Source: SIG607 sp036307305 (GTDB lineage: Bacteria > Bacillota > Clostridia > Oscillospirales > Acutalibacteraceae). Taken from it: DNA of 64,000 nt. The notes under the pieces are model-generated. The model saw nothing but the letters and a program-made list of their open reading frames with translations, made no database searches and was not told the DNA's origin. Below are positions 23,599 to 34,900 of the stretch, in pieces. Where the stretch lies: the NCBI GenBank assembly GCA_036307305.1, contig JAXJXV010000023.1, forward strand, positions 37,877 to 101,876. Direction: 5' to 3'. Position numbers and translations under genes: made by a program. The number at the start of each line of letters is the position of its first letter. Within the stretch, counting starts at the first letter, position 1.

Positions 23599-24210
23599 GT
23601 GAAAAAAATAATAGTCGGTGTTATTTGTTTTTTGATTTGCATAAATTTAACGGTACCCTTAATATATGCGCAAAGCTCTGTTACTCTCAGTACCGATAAA
23701 ACGGTTGTGTCTGTAGAGGATACCATAACCCTTACGGTGACATTTAATTCGGATGCTTATATGAATGCGCTGTTTTACCGCGTGGAATATGACAGTGCCG
23801 TGCTGAGTCTTGCTTCAACCTCTGCAGAGGTTTATAATATAACCGATTCGGGTATAGTCTATATTTTTACGGGAAACGCCTCGTCAGTTACCGAAACCTT
23901 CACCTTTAAGTGTGTAGGAGAAGGCCAGTCGTATTTTAGGGTATACGATATAGCCTGTGCAAATACTGAGGAATATTTTATTGATGAAGTGAAGACGGGA
24001 TATACTGCGCTAAGCTTTCCTCTTGGGGATACAAACGGTGATAATACCGTAACGACTTCCGATATGGCACTGTTAAAGTTGTTTCTTTCGGGACAAAATA
24101 TACGGATAAACGAGAACTCGTCAGACGTCAATATGGACGGACAAATTACCACTGCCGACCTGTCTCTTATTAAGCTTTATCTTGCAGGACAAATAAAAGA
24201 ATTTGAATAG
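23599..24210 (+). CDS. Second small cohesin-like plus dockerin adaptor
   Basis: This 203-residue secreted protein starts at GTG 23599 behind AAAAGGAGAG. It has a signal peptide (about 1-25), a cohesin-like beta-sandwich (about 27-140) with TKTVVSVEDTITLTVTF-type strands (the text begins TDKTVVSVED), and a dockerin (about 143-203; GDTNGDNTVTTSDMALLK and DVNMDGQITTADLSLIK). The next gene begins 10 nt after its stop, so the two are cotranscribed. No catalytic domain. Confidence 0.78.
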   Translation: MKKIIVGVICFLICINLTVPLIYAQSSVTLSTDKTVVSVEDTITLTVTFNSDAYMNALFYRVEYDSAVLSLASTSAEVYNITDSGIVYIFTGNASSVTETFTFKCVGEGQSYFRVYDIACANTEEYFIDEVKTGYTALSFPLGDTNGDNTVTTSDMALLKLFLSGQNIRINENSSDVNMDGQITTADLSLIKLYLAGQIKEFE

Positions 24211-24220
24211 GAGTAATTTT

Positions 24221-25744
24221 ATGATAAAAAAAATAGCGGCGCTTTTTTTGACTTTGTTATTTCTTATTTCCTTTATACCTGTCGTTATTGCTCAGGAACC
24301 TGAGGTTTCGGTGAATTTCAGTTTAAAAGAGGCGACGGTAGGCGAAACCTTTACTATTACCTTAGACGTAAAGGGGAGTGGTATCACAAAGGTTACGGCT
24401 CAGCTTGATATTAATTCTTATATCAATTATAATACGGGTAACATGGGCTTTGATACCGATACTATGCGGTACACCGTTTCCTTTAACCCCTCCAAAGAGC
24501 CTCTCGTAATTGAATGTGTTGCTGTCCGCAAGGGTATGGCGCAAATGATATTTAAGGATATAAAGATTGTTTATGCAGACGGTTCTGTAAATTATGAGGA
24601 CACGGGCGATGAAGTGAAAATCCGTCCACAGTATACGCCTATTTATACAAAGGAACAGCTAAGCGATATACGTAATAATCTTTCGGGCGATTTTATTCTT
24701 ATGAACGATATCGTTTTTGAGGAGTCTGATTTTGAAGAGGGCGGAGCCTTTTATTTTGAGGGATTCGGTTGGCGGCCTATCGGCGCGGTGGTAAGCGACT
24801 GCTTCAGCGGAAGCTTTAACGGTAATGGATACGCCGTACGCGGACTTAAAATGAACAAAGCCTATTATAATTTCGGCGGTCTTTTCGGTGTCAGCCGCGG
24901 TGAAATAGAGAATTTAAGGGTAATTGACGCGGTTATAGACGGCGAATACGGTATAAACACAAAGATTACGTCTGATTCTGACGGCAGTAGCAAAGACGTG
25001 GATTATAATGATAAAGACGTGTGGACCGACCCTGATATGTCGGAGGAAAGTCTTGATAAATATGACCGAAACGGTGTTTCGTCGGCTACTGTTGGTATAA
25101 TATGCGGATATAATCTAGGTAGAGTTACCGAAAGCTTTGCTTCGGGAACGGTTAAGGGCAATACCTATGTGGGCGGTATTACAGGAAGAAACACGGGCTC
25201 TATAACGGAATGTGCCGTAGACGTCGTAGCGGAAAGTAAGCTGATGTGCGGTGGAATAAGCGCTGTTACGGGTTCAAGCTCGGTAATAGCCGACTGCGCT
25301 GTACAGGGAAGTGTCTCAGGCTCTGTTGCAGGAGGCATTGTAGGAAGCGTCAAGGGTGAGGTTTCCCGTGTATACGCTGTTAATACCGTAAACGGCGCTA
25401 CGGTGGGCGGCGACTTCGGTGAAGGCAGTGCAAAAGGCAGTGAGGTTTACGCCGTTTCTCCGGAAGAAGCTTCACAGCTTCGCTTCGACTCTGATAACTG
25501 GAATTATGAAAAGGTTATTCCGTATCCTTCGGCTCTTGCGGATTTGATAGAAGAAAAGCCTTCTTCGGTTTTCGGAGATGTTAACGGCGACTCGGTTGTA
25601 AACACAGCCGACCTTGCGCAGCTTAAGTTATACCTTGCGGGTAGTAAAATCGGTCAGCTCAGCGAGTCAGCAGACCTTAACGGCGACGGCGAGGTCACTT
25701 CCGCCGATTTAGCGGTGCTTAAAATCAAGTTGGCAAACGGGTAA
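24221..25744 (+). CDS. Secreted protein: cohesin-like domain, GLUG repeats, dockerin
   Basis: This 507-residue protein begins at ATG 24221 behind TAGGAG. It has a signal peptide (about 1-25), a cohesin-like N-terminal domain (about 28-140), then a GLUG-type right-handed repeat region (about 150-420) with GGLFGVSRGEIENLRV, GIICGYNLGRVTESFASG and GGITGRNTGSITECAV. It ends in a dockerin (about 452-507). GLUG repeats occur in adhesins and IgA-protease-type surface proteins, so this may be a dockerin-borne adhesive subunit. It is cotranscribed with the preceding adaptor. Downstream, a weak short hairpin near 25749-25774 is the only terminator candidate. Confidence 0.8.
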   Translation: MIKKIAALFLTLLFLISFIPVVIAQEPEVSVNFSLKEATVGETFTITLDVKGSGITKVTAQLDINSYINYNTGNMGFDTDTMRYTVSFNPSKEPLVIECVAVRKGMAQMIFKDIKIVYADGSVNYEDTGDEVKIRPQYTPIYTKEQLSDIRNNLSGDFILMNDIVFEESDFEEGGAFYFEGFGWRPIGAVVSDCFSGSFNGNGYAVRGLKMNKAYYNFGGLFGVSRGEIENLRVIDAVIDGEYGINTKITSDSDGSSKDVDYNDKDVWTDPDMSEESLDKYDRNGVSSATVGIICGYNLGRVTESFASGTVKGNTYVGGITGRNTGSITECAVDVVAESKLMCGGISAVTGSSSVIADCAVQGSVSGSVAGGIVGSVKGEVSRVYAVNTVNGATVGGDFGEGSAKGSEVYAVSPEEASQLRFDSDNWNYEKVIPYPSALADLIEEKPSSVFGDVNGDSVVNTADLAQLKLYLAGSKIGQLSESADLNGDGEVTSADLAVLKIKLANG

Positions 25745-25866
25745 TTGACGCTTATAATTAAAGCGGATTTTTCCCTGTTCGTATCCTTTTATATACAGCT
25801 TTTAGTTAAAAATTAATAAAAATTTCCATTTGACGTGAAAAAATGTGGTAGCTTTAAAAAAAAGTG

Positions 25867-25895
25867 TTGACAAAACTTTTTTTCGTTGCTATAAT
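25867..25895 (+). promoter_or_regulatory. Consensus promoter of the wall-anchored cohesin-like gene
   Basis: A perfect TTGACA (25867-25872), a 17-bp spacer and a perfect TATAAT (25890-25895), with a leader of about 58 nt. It is among the strongest-looking promoters in the window. Confidence 0.8.
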
Positions 25896-25959
25896 CAAAT
25901 TAAGTAATTGTCCGTTGTGGATATTATGAAATATTACTAAGGAAGAAAAGGTGAACAAA

Positions 25960-27894
25960 ATGAAGAAAAAACTATTATCCGTAGTTCTTTCAGTAGTGAT
26001 GTTAGCTTCTTTGTTGGTGCCAATGGTTGCAATCAACGCTGAAGGCGCTCCCACTGCTACAATTTCTCTTGGCACTCCCGAATTGGTGGAGGACAGAGAT
26101 TTCGATGGAGACGGCACTCCTGACGGAACTTTTATAGCAGTTCCTATTGAGATTTCTGATAATACCGGTGCTTTCTACGTAGGAAGATATCAGGTACTCA
26201 GTAACGAAGGTCTTGCTCCTCATTATAAGGTTTATGAAGCAGGTACCGAGAATGAATATGCTGATGAAGGCGTAGACAACGGCGACTTCAAGAGGAAACA
26301 GGGTAATAAATATATCGAGCTTAACGTTACCGTAGGTCGTGACCCTGAAGGTACCGATAAGACTGGTTACCAGATTCTTCAGGACTCTAACGGTGGCGCA
26401 AGCGGTATTACAACTGCAAGCGGTACTCTTGCTATCGCTTATTTCGTAGCTCCTACTGCTGGCGGAGATTATACCTTTGAGCTTGTTTGGATGGACGGAA
26501 CAGATAACAATAATCCTCCTGTTAACTATGATATGACAGTTGGCGTTCCTACCGTTACCTTTACCGTTGTAGGAAAAGAATGCGCTCATGCTGAAACTGA
26601 GGAAGTAGTTGTAGATGCTACCTGTACCGAAAAGGGAAGCAAGTCCGTTAAGTGTAAGGAATGTGGAGCAACTATTTCCAGCGAGGAAATCGCAGCTCTC
26701 GGTCATACCGACGGTGAGCCTGTAAGAGTTGAGCCTACCTGTACTGAAAAGGGTTCCGTAACCGTTAAGTGTACTGTATGTGGCGAAACAACCTCTTCTG
26801 AAGAAATCGCAGCTCTCGGTCATACCGACGGTGAGCCTGTAAGAGTTGAGCCTTCCTGTGCTGATAAGGGTTCTGTAACCGTTAAGTGTACCGTATGCGG
26901 CGAGACAGTTTCCAGTGAGGAAATTGATGCTCTCGGTCACAGCTACGGTGTTGTTGCTGACCACGCAGAAGCTAAAGCTCCTACCTGTACTGAAAAGGGT
27001 GTAGAGGTTAGCGTATGCTCTAAGTGTAACGACGTTAAGAAGGTTGAAGTTGCAGCTCTCGGTCATACTGAGGGTCAGGCAGAACAGACTAAGGCTCCTA
27101 CTTGCACCGAAAAGGGCGAAAAGGTAACTAAGTGTACTGTTTGTGACGAAGTTCTTAAGACTGAAGAAATTGCAGCTCTCGGTCATACCGATGGCGAAGC
27201 TGTAAGAGTTGAGCCTACTTGTACCGAAAAGGGTTCTGTAACCGTTAAGTGTACCGTATGCGGCGAGACAGTTTCTAGTGAGGAAATTGATGCTCTCGGT
27301 CATGATTACGGCGACAAGAAGGTTGTTGAAAAGCCTACTGCTGATAAAGAAGGTAAGTGGGAACAAGTTTGCTCACGTTGTGACGATAAGAAGGAAGGCA
27401 CAATCGCTAAACTTGCAACCTCTTTCGAAGACAAGGATGCAGGTATAAGCATTAAGTCTGAAACAGCTGTACTTCCTGAGGATATCGAAATGGTACTTGA
27501 TGAAAGCACCGCTAAAGAGGAAGACGGTAAGTATTTCATTAACTTTAAGTTCAATTCTCAGGTATTAGGCGCTCTCTCCGGTAAGGCTGACTTCGAATTA
27601 TCACTTGAAGATACTGATGAGATGGATAACATCGAAATCGCAGTGCTTAACGCTGACGGAACAACAACCGTTGTTTCTCAGATTAAGGATGGTAAGCTTG
27701 TATTCTCTGCTAACCTCGAAGACACTTACGTTCTCAGCTTCACTGAGAAGACTGTAGTTGAGGATAAAGAGGATGACAAGACTCCTGAGACTCCTAAGAC
27801 TGGCGATACTATGAACGTTGCTTTGGTTGTTATTGCAGCTCTCGTAGCAGTTGCAGGTCTTGCAGTTGTTGGAAAGAAGAGAATGGCTCTCTAA
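25960..27894 (+). CDS. Wall-anchored protein: cohesin-like domain, Cys3His repeats, sortase-type tail
   Basis: This 644-residue surface protein has a signal peptide (about 1-30), a cohesin-like domain (about 33-205), seven 39-residue-class repeats with C-x9-C-x2-C-x12-H (about 208-455) and a further beta-rich domain (about 460-590). It ends with T611-P-K-T-G-D616, a membrane helix and a basic tail, an LPxTG-like sorting signal with Thr in place of the usual Leu. A sortase could link it to peptidoglycan, and the cohesin-like domain could then hold dockerin proteins on the surface. The ATG at 25960 is preceded by AAGGTG; the in-frame GTG at 25951 overlaps that site. Confidence 0.8.
   Translation: MKKKLLSVVLSVVMLASLLVPMVAINAEGAPTATISLGTPELVEDRDFDGDGTPDGTFIAVPIEISDNTGAFYVGRYQVLSNEGLAPHYKVYEAGTENEYADEGVDNGDFKRKQGNKYIELNVTVGRDPEGTDKTGYQILQDSNGGASGITTASGTLAIAYFVAPTAGGDYTFELVWMDGTDNNNPPVNYDMTVGVPTVTFTVVGKECAHAETEEVVVDATCTEKGSKSVKCKECGATISSEEIAALGHTDGEPVRVEPTCTEKGSVTVKCTVCGETTSSEEIAALGHTDGEPVRVEPSCADKGSVTVKCTVCGETVSSEEIDALGHSYGVVADHAEAKAPTCTEKGVEVSVCSKCNDVKKVEVAALGHTEGQAEQTKAPTCTEKGEKVTKCTVCDEVLKTEEIAALGHTDGEAVRVEPTCTEKGSVTVKCTVCGETVSSEEIDALGHDYGDKKVVEKPTADKEGKWEQVCSRCDDKKEGTIAKLATSFEDKDAGISIKSETAVLPEDIEMVLDESTAKEEDGKYFINFKFNSQVLGALSGKADFELSLEDTDEMDNIEIAVLNADGTTTVVSQIKDGKLVFSANLEDTYVLSFTEKTVVEDKEDDKTPETPKTGDTMNVALVVIAALVAVAGLAVVGKKRMAL
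26580..27310 (+). repeat. In-gene tandem repeat encoding Cys3His units
   Basis: Units are near-identical at DNA level: CATACCGACGGTGAGCCTGT occurs at 26704 and again at 26821, a 117-bp (39-codon) period, and a close variant starts at 27184. This points to recent amplification or gene conversion within the reading frame. Confidence 0.85.
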
Positions 27895-27917
27895 TTTCTT
27901 TCTGAATATTAAATACG

Positions 27918-27949
27918 AGGGGCACAGCTAATGTGCCCCTTTGTTTTTT
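27918..27949 (+). terminator. Terminator after the wall-anchored gene
   Basis: AGGGGCACA pairs with TGTGCCCCT around GCTAA and is followed by a T-rich run. Confidence 0.85.
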
Positions 27950-27960
27950 CGGTGAATAAT

Positions 27961-28848
27961 ATGAAAAATAAACTATTTGTGTTGTTGATGACGGTTTTGA
28001 TGCTCTGTCTTATATTTCCATTTTCGATAAATGCTGAGACAAGCTTGTCTTCTCCTACCGCAACGCTGTCACTGGGAGAGCCACAGCTTGTAAGCCGTAA
28101 CGGTAAGGACTATATTACTATTGATGTAAATCTTTCGGATAATACCGCCGCGTTATACGTAATATCTTATAAAATAATGAGCAAGGAAAAGCTTGTTGCA
28201 GTTAATTTTACAAACGGTACTTTTGAGAAAACTGTTAACGACGGATTTTCAGAAGCCAAGCTCACCTTAAGCCTTACTAAGTCTGTTGACCCCTCGTCCA
28301 TAACCTCAAAGGGATATACGGGTGTTCAGGTGTTACAGGATTCTTCAAGCGGTACACAAGGTATCCGTACAAAATCAGGTACCCTTGGTACCGTATGGTT
28401 CGAAGCGCCAAAGGAAGACGGCACTTATAATTTCTCTCTAGAGAATCTCGGGTGCAACAGCGTATATACCGATGAAAGCGGTAAGCTTAATATAGGAACC
28501 TACAATCTCGCCGTTAACGGTGAGGTAGCCTATGCAGTCGGCGAAACTACGGCAACCAGTTCTCTGTCACCTGTGTGTGAGGAGCATAACTTTACTGTAG
28601 ACGTTGAGGATGGCAAAAAGTGTGAGGACTGCGAAACTGTGCTTCAAGACGACGGTACTGTTAAATATCCGCAGACTACGGATAACAACGGAAGTTCTGT
28701 TGATAACGGCAGTTCAGACCAAAACCTTCAAAACCCTGAAAATAAAGGCAACGATATTTGGAAATACGTTATTATAATTGCGGTTGCTGTTATTCTTTCG
28801 GCAATAATAATACTGACAATACTGTATATTAATAAAAATAAAAAGTAA
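27961..28848 (+). CDS. Membrane-anchored cohesin-like protein
   Basis: This 295-residue protein is a paralogue of the wall-anchored gene just upstream. It has a signal peptide (about 1-25), a cohesin-like domain (about 30-190; YITIDVNLSDNTAALYVISY and the shared GVQVLQDSSSGTQGI stretch), one cysteine unit (CEEHNF...CEDC), and a polar Asn/Ser linker. A C-terminal membrane helix (YVIIIAVAVILSAIIILTIL) and basic tail follow. It would display a cohesin-like domain on the membrane rather than on the wall. The ATG at 27961 follows GGTGA. With no separate promoter it may depend on read-through from 25.9 kb. Confidence 0.75.
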   Translation: MKNKLFVLLMTVLMLCLIFPFSINAETSLSSPTATLSLGEPQLVSRNGKDYITIDVNLSDNTAALYVISYKIMSKEKLVAVNFTNGTFEKTVNDGFSEAKLTLSLTKSVDPSSITSKGYTGVQVLQDSSSGTQGIRTKSGTLGTVWFEAPKEDGTYNFSLENLGCNSVYTDESGKLNIGTYNLAVNGEVAYAVGETTATSSLSPVCEEHNFTVDVEDGKKCEDCETVLQDDGTVKYPQTTDNNGSSVDNGSSDQNLQNPENKGNDIWKYVIIIAVAVILSAIIILTILYINKNKK

Positions 28849-28873
28849 GTGCATATCGCACTTACTTTTTTTG
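28841..28873 (+). terminator. Terminator overlapping the membrane-anchored cohesin gene stop
   Basis: GTAAGTGC pairs with GCACTTAC around ATATC, flanked by A and T runs. The stop codon lies in the stem. Confidence 0.85.
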
Positions 28874-28902
28874 TTGTAATTTCTTATATGCTGTGTTATA
28901 CT
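28874..28902 (+). promoter_or_regulatory. Promoter of the 2196-residue GH16 protein
   Basis: TTGTAA, a 17-bp spacer and TATACT, within a segment like the 23.5-kb promoter. Confidence 0.5.
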
Positions 28903-28935
28903 TACTATGTATTAATGTATTTAGGGAGTAAATGT

Positions 28936-31900
28936 ATGAAAAACAGTAAATTTGCGAAAAGAATATTGGGCGTACTGCTGACAACGGCTATAATTATCAG
29001 TACCTGTGTAATACCCGGTATGTTCAGTGCAAACGCTCAGTCGTATATCTTTGATAAGACCTACGATTTCAGCACCAACAGCACGATACAGTACGGTAAT
29101 ATTTATCTTACTGACTCTAACGGCGTTGACCGTCAGATTTCCCGCGCCCATTTTTCACAAAGCGGTACGGGTGAGCTGAAAATAAACAACACTTTAAAGC
29201 TGACAGGCGCCAGTACAAGCAGCTTTTTATTTAATGACGAGGACGGCCTTTTTGAGCTTATGCCCAATTTAGCGTATGAGGTATCTTTTCGCATAAAGGT
29301 AGTGTCGGGACAGACCACCTTCAGTAAAAACGGAGTTACATATCCTGTGTCCAGTCAGCGAACCGAACTGAAACTTGCCTATGGTATGCCTGCAACCAAT
29401 CTTACAAATAAAATTGCTCCCGATACAGAGGTTGGTCTTATTGCAAAGATAGATAATAACGCAACACAGTTTTCATCAAATCTTACAGGAACCGAAAGCA
29501 AATATAATGTTGGTGAATGGTATACATTCACCCTTAATTTCCGCACCCCAGAAAGCTTTGGAACAAACGGAAACGTTTTAGGTTTTGCTCTTAAATCCTT
29601 TAATGGCATTGAAATTCTTATTGACGATGTTGAAATTTCCTCTAAACCTACAATAACCGTAGATGCAAACGGAGGTAAAATCAGTAAAACTACCTTTGAA
29701 CATAAAATTGGTGATCCTGTTAATATTGAAACGCCTACACGCTCGTTTGGATATGCTTTTGAGGGTTGGTTTTACGATAAGGAGTGCACCAGAGAGTTCA
29801 CAGATACTGTTATAACAGCAGAAAATGCAAATGTTCACCTTTATGCAGGTTGGAGTGATACCCACTTCAGCTTTGAGGGTTATACTCCAAGTGATGTTAA
29901 ATACGGATTTGGTAATTATTTTTTAAGTATAATTGACAGTGACGATGCTCAAGACGGTTCGCAAATTCTTGAGTATCATTATACCTCTGAGTACTATGAT
30001 AAGATATATTCTGGCTCCGTTGAAGAAGGAAACGTTGTATACTACACTTCCCGTAGAACTCAGCGTGAAAACAGCTTTTCTCTGAAAAAAGTCAAGGCGA
30101 ACACCTCTTATGTAATTACGTTCAAGTATAAGGTTCCTGCAGGTATGGGCGAATGCTACGTTTACCCCGCAACAGGCGCTGCTAACATCTGGGTTCCAAA
30201 TACGTATATAGAATATCTTGATACACGTATGATATTTAATGATGACGAGCCTGATGTCTGGAAAGAGGGAAGACTTGCATTGACAACAGGAGACCTTGAA
30301 CGTGTAAATGGAAGTGATTCAAACGTTTTGTATATTCGTCTTGTGCCTCTTGCTAATGTAGATACATTGTTTTATATTGATGATGTTTACGTACAGGAGG
30401 TAGTTGGGGATACTTCCGTAACTCTTGATGCTAGTGACGGTATTTTCTCGGATGGTACAAAAGTTAAAAAGCAGAATATAACTGTAGGAGATTCTCTCTC
30501 TTTGCTTGAACCCCCTATAAAAGCAGACTATGATTTCGGCGGCTGGTATTACGATAAAAACTTAAAAGAGCCTGTAAAAACCGATAAGGTGGATGGAACG
30601 GTTTATCTTAATACCCTTTATGCAGGATGGACCTCCAATATGGGCTTTGAGGGATACTATTACGACCTTAACAGTCCTGACAGAAATAACTATATCAGTG
30701 ATACGGTTTCCATAACAAATGAAAATGTAAAAACGGGATTTTATTCGGCAAAGGTTGAAAACAAAAACAGCGCAAACAGAAACGTTATTGCCCTTAACCC
30801 TATAAATAATAAAACTAACTATCTCGTAACCTTCGATTATAAGGTGGAAAACTTAACAAATGACGTAAAGGTAAGCTTTGCAACAATGAATTATAATATA
30901 AATAATTCACAGGATGTAAGGCTATATGATGCTTCATATACCATTACAAAAGAAGATGCGGGAAAAGGATATCTTTGCGGCGCGGTTGTAATAGAAACCG
31001 ATTTCAGAAACAATCTTTCCAATCGTCTTGTGATGCTTGTGCAAAGCGATACGGCAAGTGACTATATGATATACTTTGACGATGTTGAGATTTCCTTTAT
31101 GGATGAAAACAACGGTTATGTTCTTCTTATTGACGAAGCTACAGGCGAACATGATGTTATAATAGGACCATTAGGTGAAGAAGTAAAACCTATTGAAAAA
31201 AGCCAAAAGACAGCAAAGTTCTTAGGCTACTATAAGGACAGAGCATTAAGTGATTTGTATACAGGTGGATATAAATACACCTTAAATGCACAAATGCTTT
31301 ATGCAAACTGGACAATAGGCGAGGGCTTTGAAGCTTATGAATCTTTTGATAGCAATATAACCGTTATACAAGATAAGCTTGATAAAGCTAATAAATACCT
31401 TGCCGTAACAGGCAGTATAACCGAAAAAATTGCTGATTGTGTAAGCGGTAAGAGATATGGCGTGGAGATAAGCTATAGCCTTAACTCTGCAACAGGAGAT
31501 GTGCTGCTTAGTGTTGGTTCACAAAGCTATAATATAGGAGTTGCCGAAGCAGGTACAGGTTGGCATAAGGCAGTGTTTGACGTTGCCGCAAACAGCAATG
31601 CATTATATCTGTCTATAACACCATCAGCAAACGTAAAAATAGATATTGATGATGTTATAGTATATGAGATAACCGATAATATGACAAAGGTTGACTTTGT
31701 GCAGAAAAGCGGATACGGTCAGAATCATATAAGAATAGGCGTAAAGGGACTTACTATAGATATGCCCCATAACCCTTCTCACGCTACCGATATGTTTTAT
31801 GGCTGGTATATTGATTCCGCACTTACGAAATTCTCTGCGCATAAAACTTATCCTGACAGTGATATTACAGTGTATGCAAAATGGGCAAGAAATCCTGTAA

Positions 31901-34900
31901 CTATCGTTAATTTCGATGATATTACCTCTGACGTATTTACCGAAAATAACAGTAATACGGCATCTCTTAATTCGAGCACAAAATATGCGAGCAGTAAGAA
32001 CAGTCTAATGCTTGACCGCCGAGCAGACGGTAATTACGAAACCTATGCTCCTCTTGCCAATAAAGATGGCTACGTAAAACTTGAAAGTAATACTACCTAT
32101 GCAGTGTCTTTCTTCTATTTTTATCCGGCACAGACTTCAAGCGCTTACGTTAACTTCAATTTCACCGTATCGGGCGCGGATAAATACGAGAATCCTGTTA
32201 CGGTAGGTAAACAGTATAAGGCAAAATATGCAACACGCTGGACCGTTGCTTATACCTTTATATCAACGGGTGAGTTGACTGAGGGTAATAATTATCTGTA
32301 TTTAAATGTTGTCAATACCTCAAGCAACGTTGTTAGTAACGTATTATATATGGAGAGCCTGGTTATTACCCGCATAGATGAAGGCAGAAATCACGTCTTT
32401 GCCTATGATGAAAAGAATAACCGTTTGGCTGAAATCGACGGTGATTACGGCGCAGAAATTCAGTATCCCGACTGGAATACAAATCAGTATGAGGTGACCG
32501 GATGGTATTATGAGCTTGAATGTGACAATCTCTATGTTGAGAACGTTCATAAGGAAGAGCTTTATACCGAGCTTTTCTGCCGCTGGGAAGCAGCAGACCT
32601 TAACTTTGATAATTATTCACAGGAAGACTCAAACAGTAAATACACCGTAGGTGACGATATAAGCCTGTCAAGAGAAGAAGCGTATGATACAGAGCGTTCT
32701 CTTAAGTACAGCTATAACTATGCTATTAAGTATTTTGAAACCTCAAATAATGCAGTAAGCCTGTTCAGAGTAAATGATAAGAGCCTGTATAAGCTCTCTT
32801 TCAGATATAAACTGACAGAAGCACAGTCTGATGTAGATATTAAATTCCTTACAGCCCATATAAACAACCGTTGGAGCTTTATAACCGATTATGAAGAAGC
32901 AACCTATAGAATATATAGCGGAGAAATAGGTGATGGCTGGAAACAGGCAACGGTTTATCTGTATACAAAGTTTGTAAATCTTGGTACGTCGGGACTGTTT
33001 ATGACCTTTAATCCTCTTGTAGAGGGTCCAACGACGTTATATATTGATGCTGTGTCTATAGATTATCTTGGCACTGATAAGAGTGTAGTGGCTTTCCTTG
33101 ATGAAAATAATAATTCGGGAAGCTACGCTGAAGTGACAGCAGGAGAAAAGGTGACTGCACCACAGGCACCCCAGACACAGTTCAGCTCATTTGAGGGCTG
33201 GTATACCGATAAGGAACTTACCATACCCTATACAGCCGAGAATACAACGGCAGGTATAACCTATGTTTACGGTAAATATAGCTACGGAAACGAAAACTTC
33301 GATAGCTATACCTTCAAATCGAATAGTGAAAAGAACTATTCAAAGAACAACAGAGTAGAAAACGGCGCACTTACCTATACGGCTGATGAAAAAGCCGACG
33401 CTTTAAGCGGTATTCTTCGCCTTGGTAAAATTGAAGACAATACTTCATATAAGATTACCTTTGAATATAAGGCAGAGGGGCAGGTAAATAATATTAAGTT
33501 CGCTACGGCAGACGAGCTTGATATAAACGAAAACCTGACACAGTATCTTGATGATGGTAATATCGTAAAGATAACAGCGGACGGAAAAGAGCACAGCGCA
33601 AAGGCGTATATAACCTCATCATTTGCGTATACCGTACCAAAGGATAAGTACGTAAATGAAAGAGAAAACAAAAACGCTCATTATGGCGATATGCTGTACG
33701 TTGTCTTTGATGCTCAGCAAGGTAAAATAACCATAGACAACATAAAGATAGAAAAGGTAGAAGCTCTTTATGAAAAGGGCGCAAGTGTGCTGACCGAACA
33801 GGCAAGTGAAGAAGCAGGGGAACAGGCAATGCGCTTCTACTTCGGCTATCAGGCTGAAAATCTTGTACAGATGGAAATCGGTGGCGAAAGCTTTACCCTT
33901 GTTGAACGCGGAATAATCTTTAAAAACGCAAGAAACACCGCAACGGGTACAGTGACCGAAAAGGGAATAACTGTAAGCGGAATAACCATTGCAAATGCAA
34001 AGAGTAAGGGACATATCGTAAAGGGCAAAACCTATGGCTTCGGTAGTTACTGGGAATACGACAGTAAAGAAGAACAGATAGTGTATAGCGGATATATAAC
34101 CGATTACGATATAGGAGATACCCGCCTTACCGCCGCAAGAGGTTATATAAAGGTAAAGGATGAAAAGGGAGAAATTTATACCTTCTATTCATCAGATAAG
34201 AAGACCTATGTAAAGGAAAACAGTGACCGCTTCGCAGAGAAAACCGATAAGCGTATACATACCTTCGGTGAAGACCCGTGGGTGTACTATACAATAGTTA
34301 ATCCAAAGCTTATGCCATATATATATGGTGAGCAAATTGAAAATCTCATTGAATACGCTAATAAAACTCATGGTTTTGATATCCAGCGTGTAACCGAAAA
34401 GGCAGAGGAAACCACCTATGAAATAGTAATAGGCGATACAAAGAGAGAGGCGTCCTCGCTTGTAGAGGTTACAGAGGAAGATAAGTATGTAATTGCGATG
34501 ATAGGCACAAAGCTTATTATTAAGGGTGGTAGCGACCTTGCTACAATGCAGGGCGTAAAGGACTTCATAGACTATCTTAAGTATAAAGATTCCCTTAAAT
34601 GCGGCGCATATATTTACGACGGCTTCGTTAAAGAGGGCTACGTTTCCAAAACAGGCGACGATTATGCGCTCACGTTCAATGATGAATTCGAGGGTTCTAC
34701 CCTTAACTTTAATTATTGGGGAGCTTACAATAATCAGTCGATGAACAGCTATAATGAGGGTGATACCTGTCTTGGTGGTATTGGCTATACAAGAGCGCCC
34801 GGTGACCCTGGCTTCACTACAGCCGATGGTCTTGTTGTTAAGGATGGTATTTTTGTAAGAGATGGCAACTGTGTTCTTCCTTGCGCAAGAATTAATGATA

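Noticed and set aside
25745..25866. Riboswitch or RNA gene in the gap before the wall-protein promoter
   Set aside because: The region is AT-rich with only a 5-bp hairpin near 25749-25774; no conserved riboswitch core is visible.
26002..27366. 454-residue minus-strand open frame
   Set aside because: It is a shadow of the repetitive wall-protein gene; the Cys3His repeats keep the opposite strand open. No ribosome-binding site or promoter.
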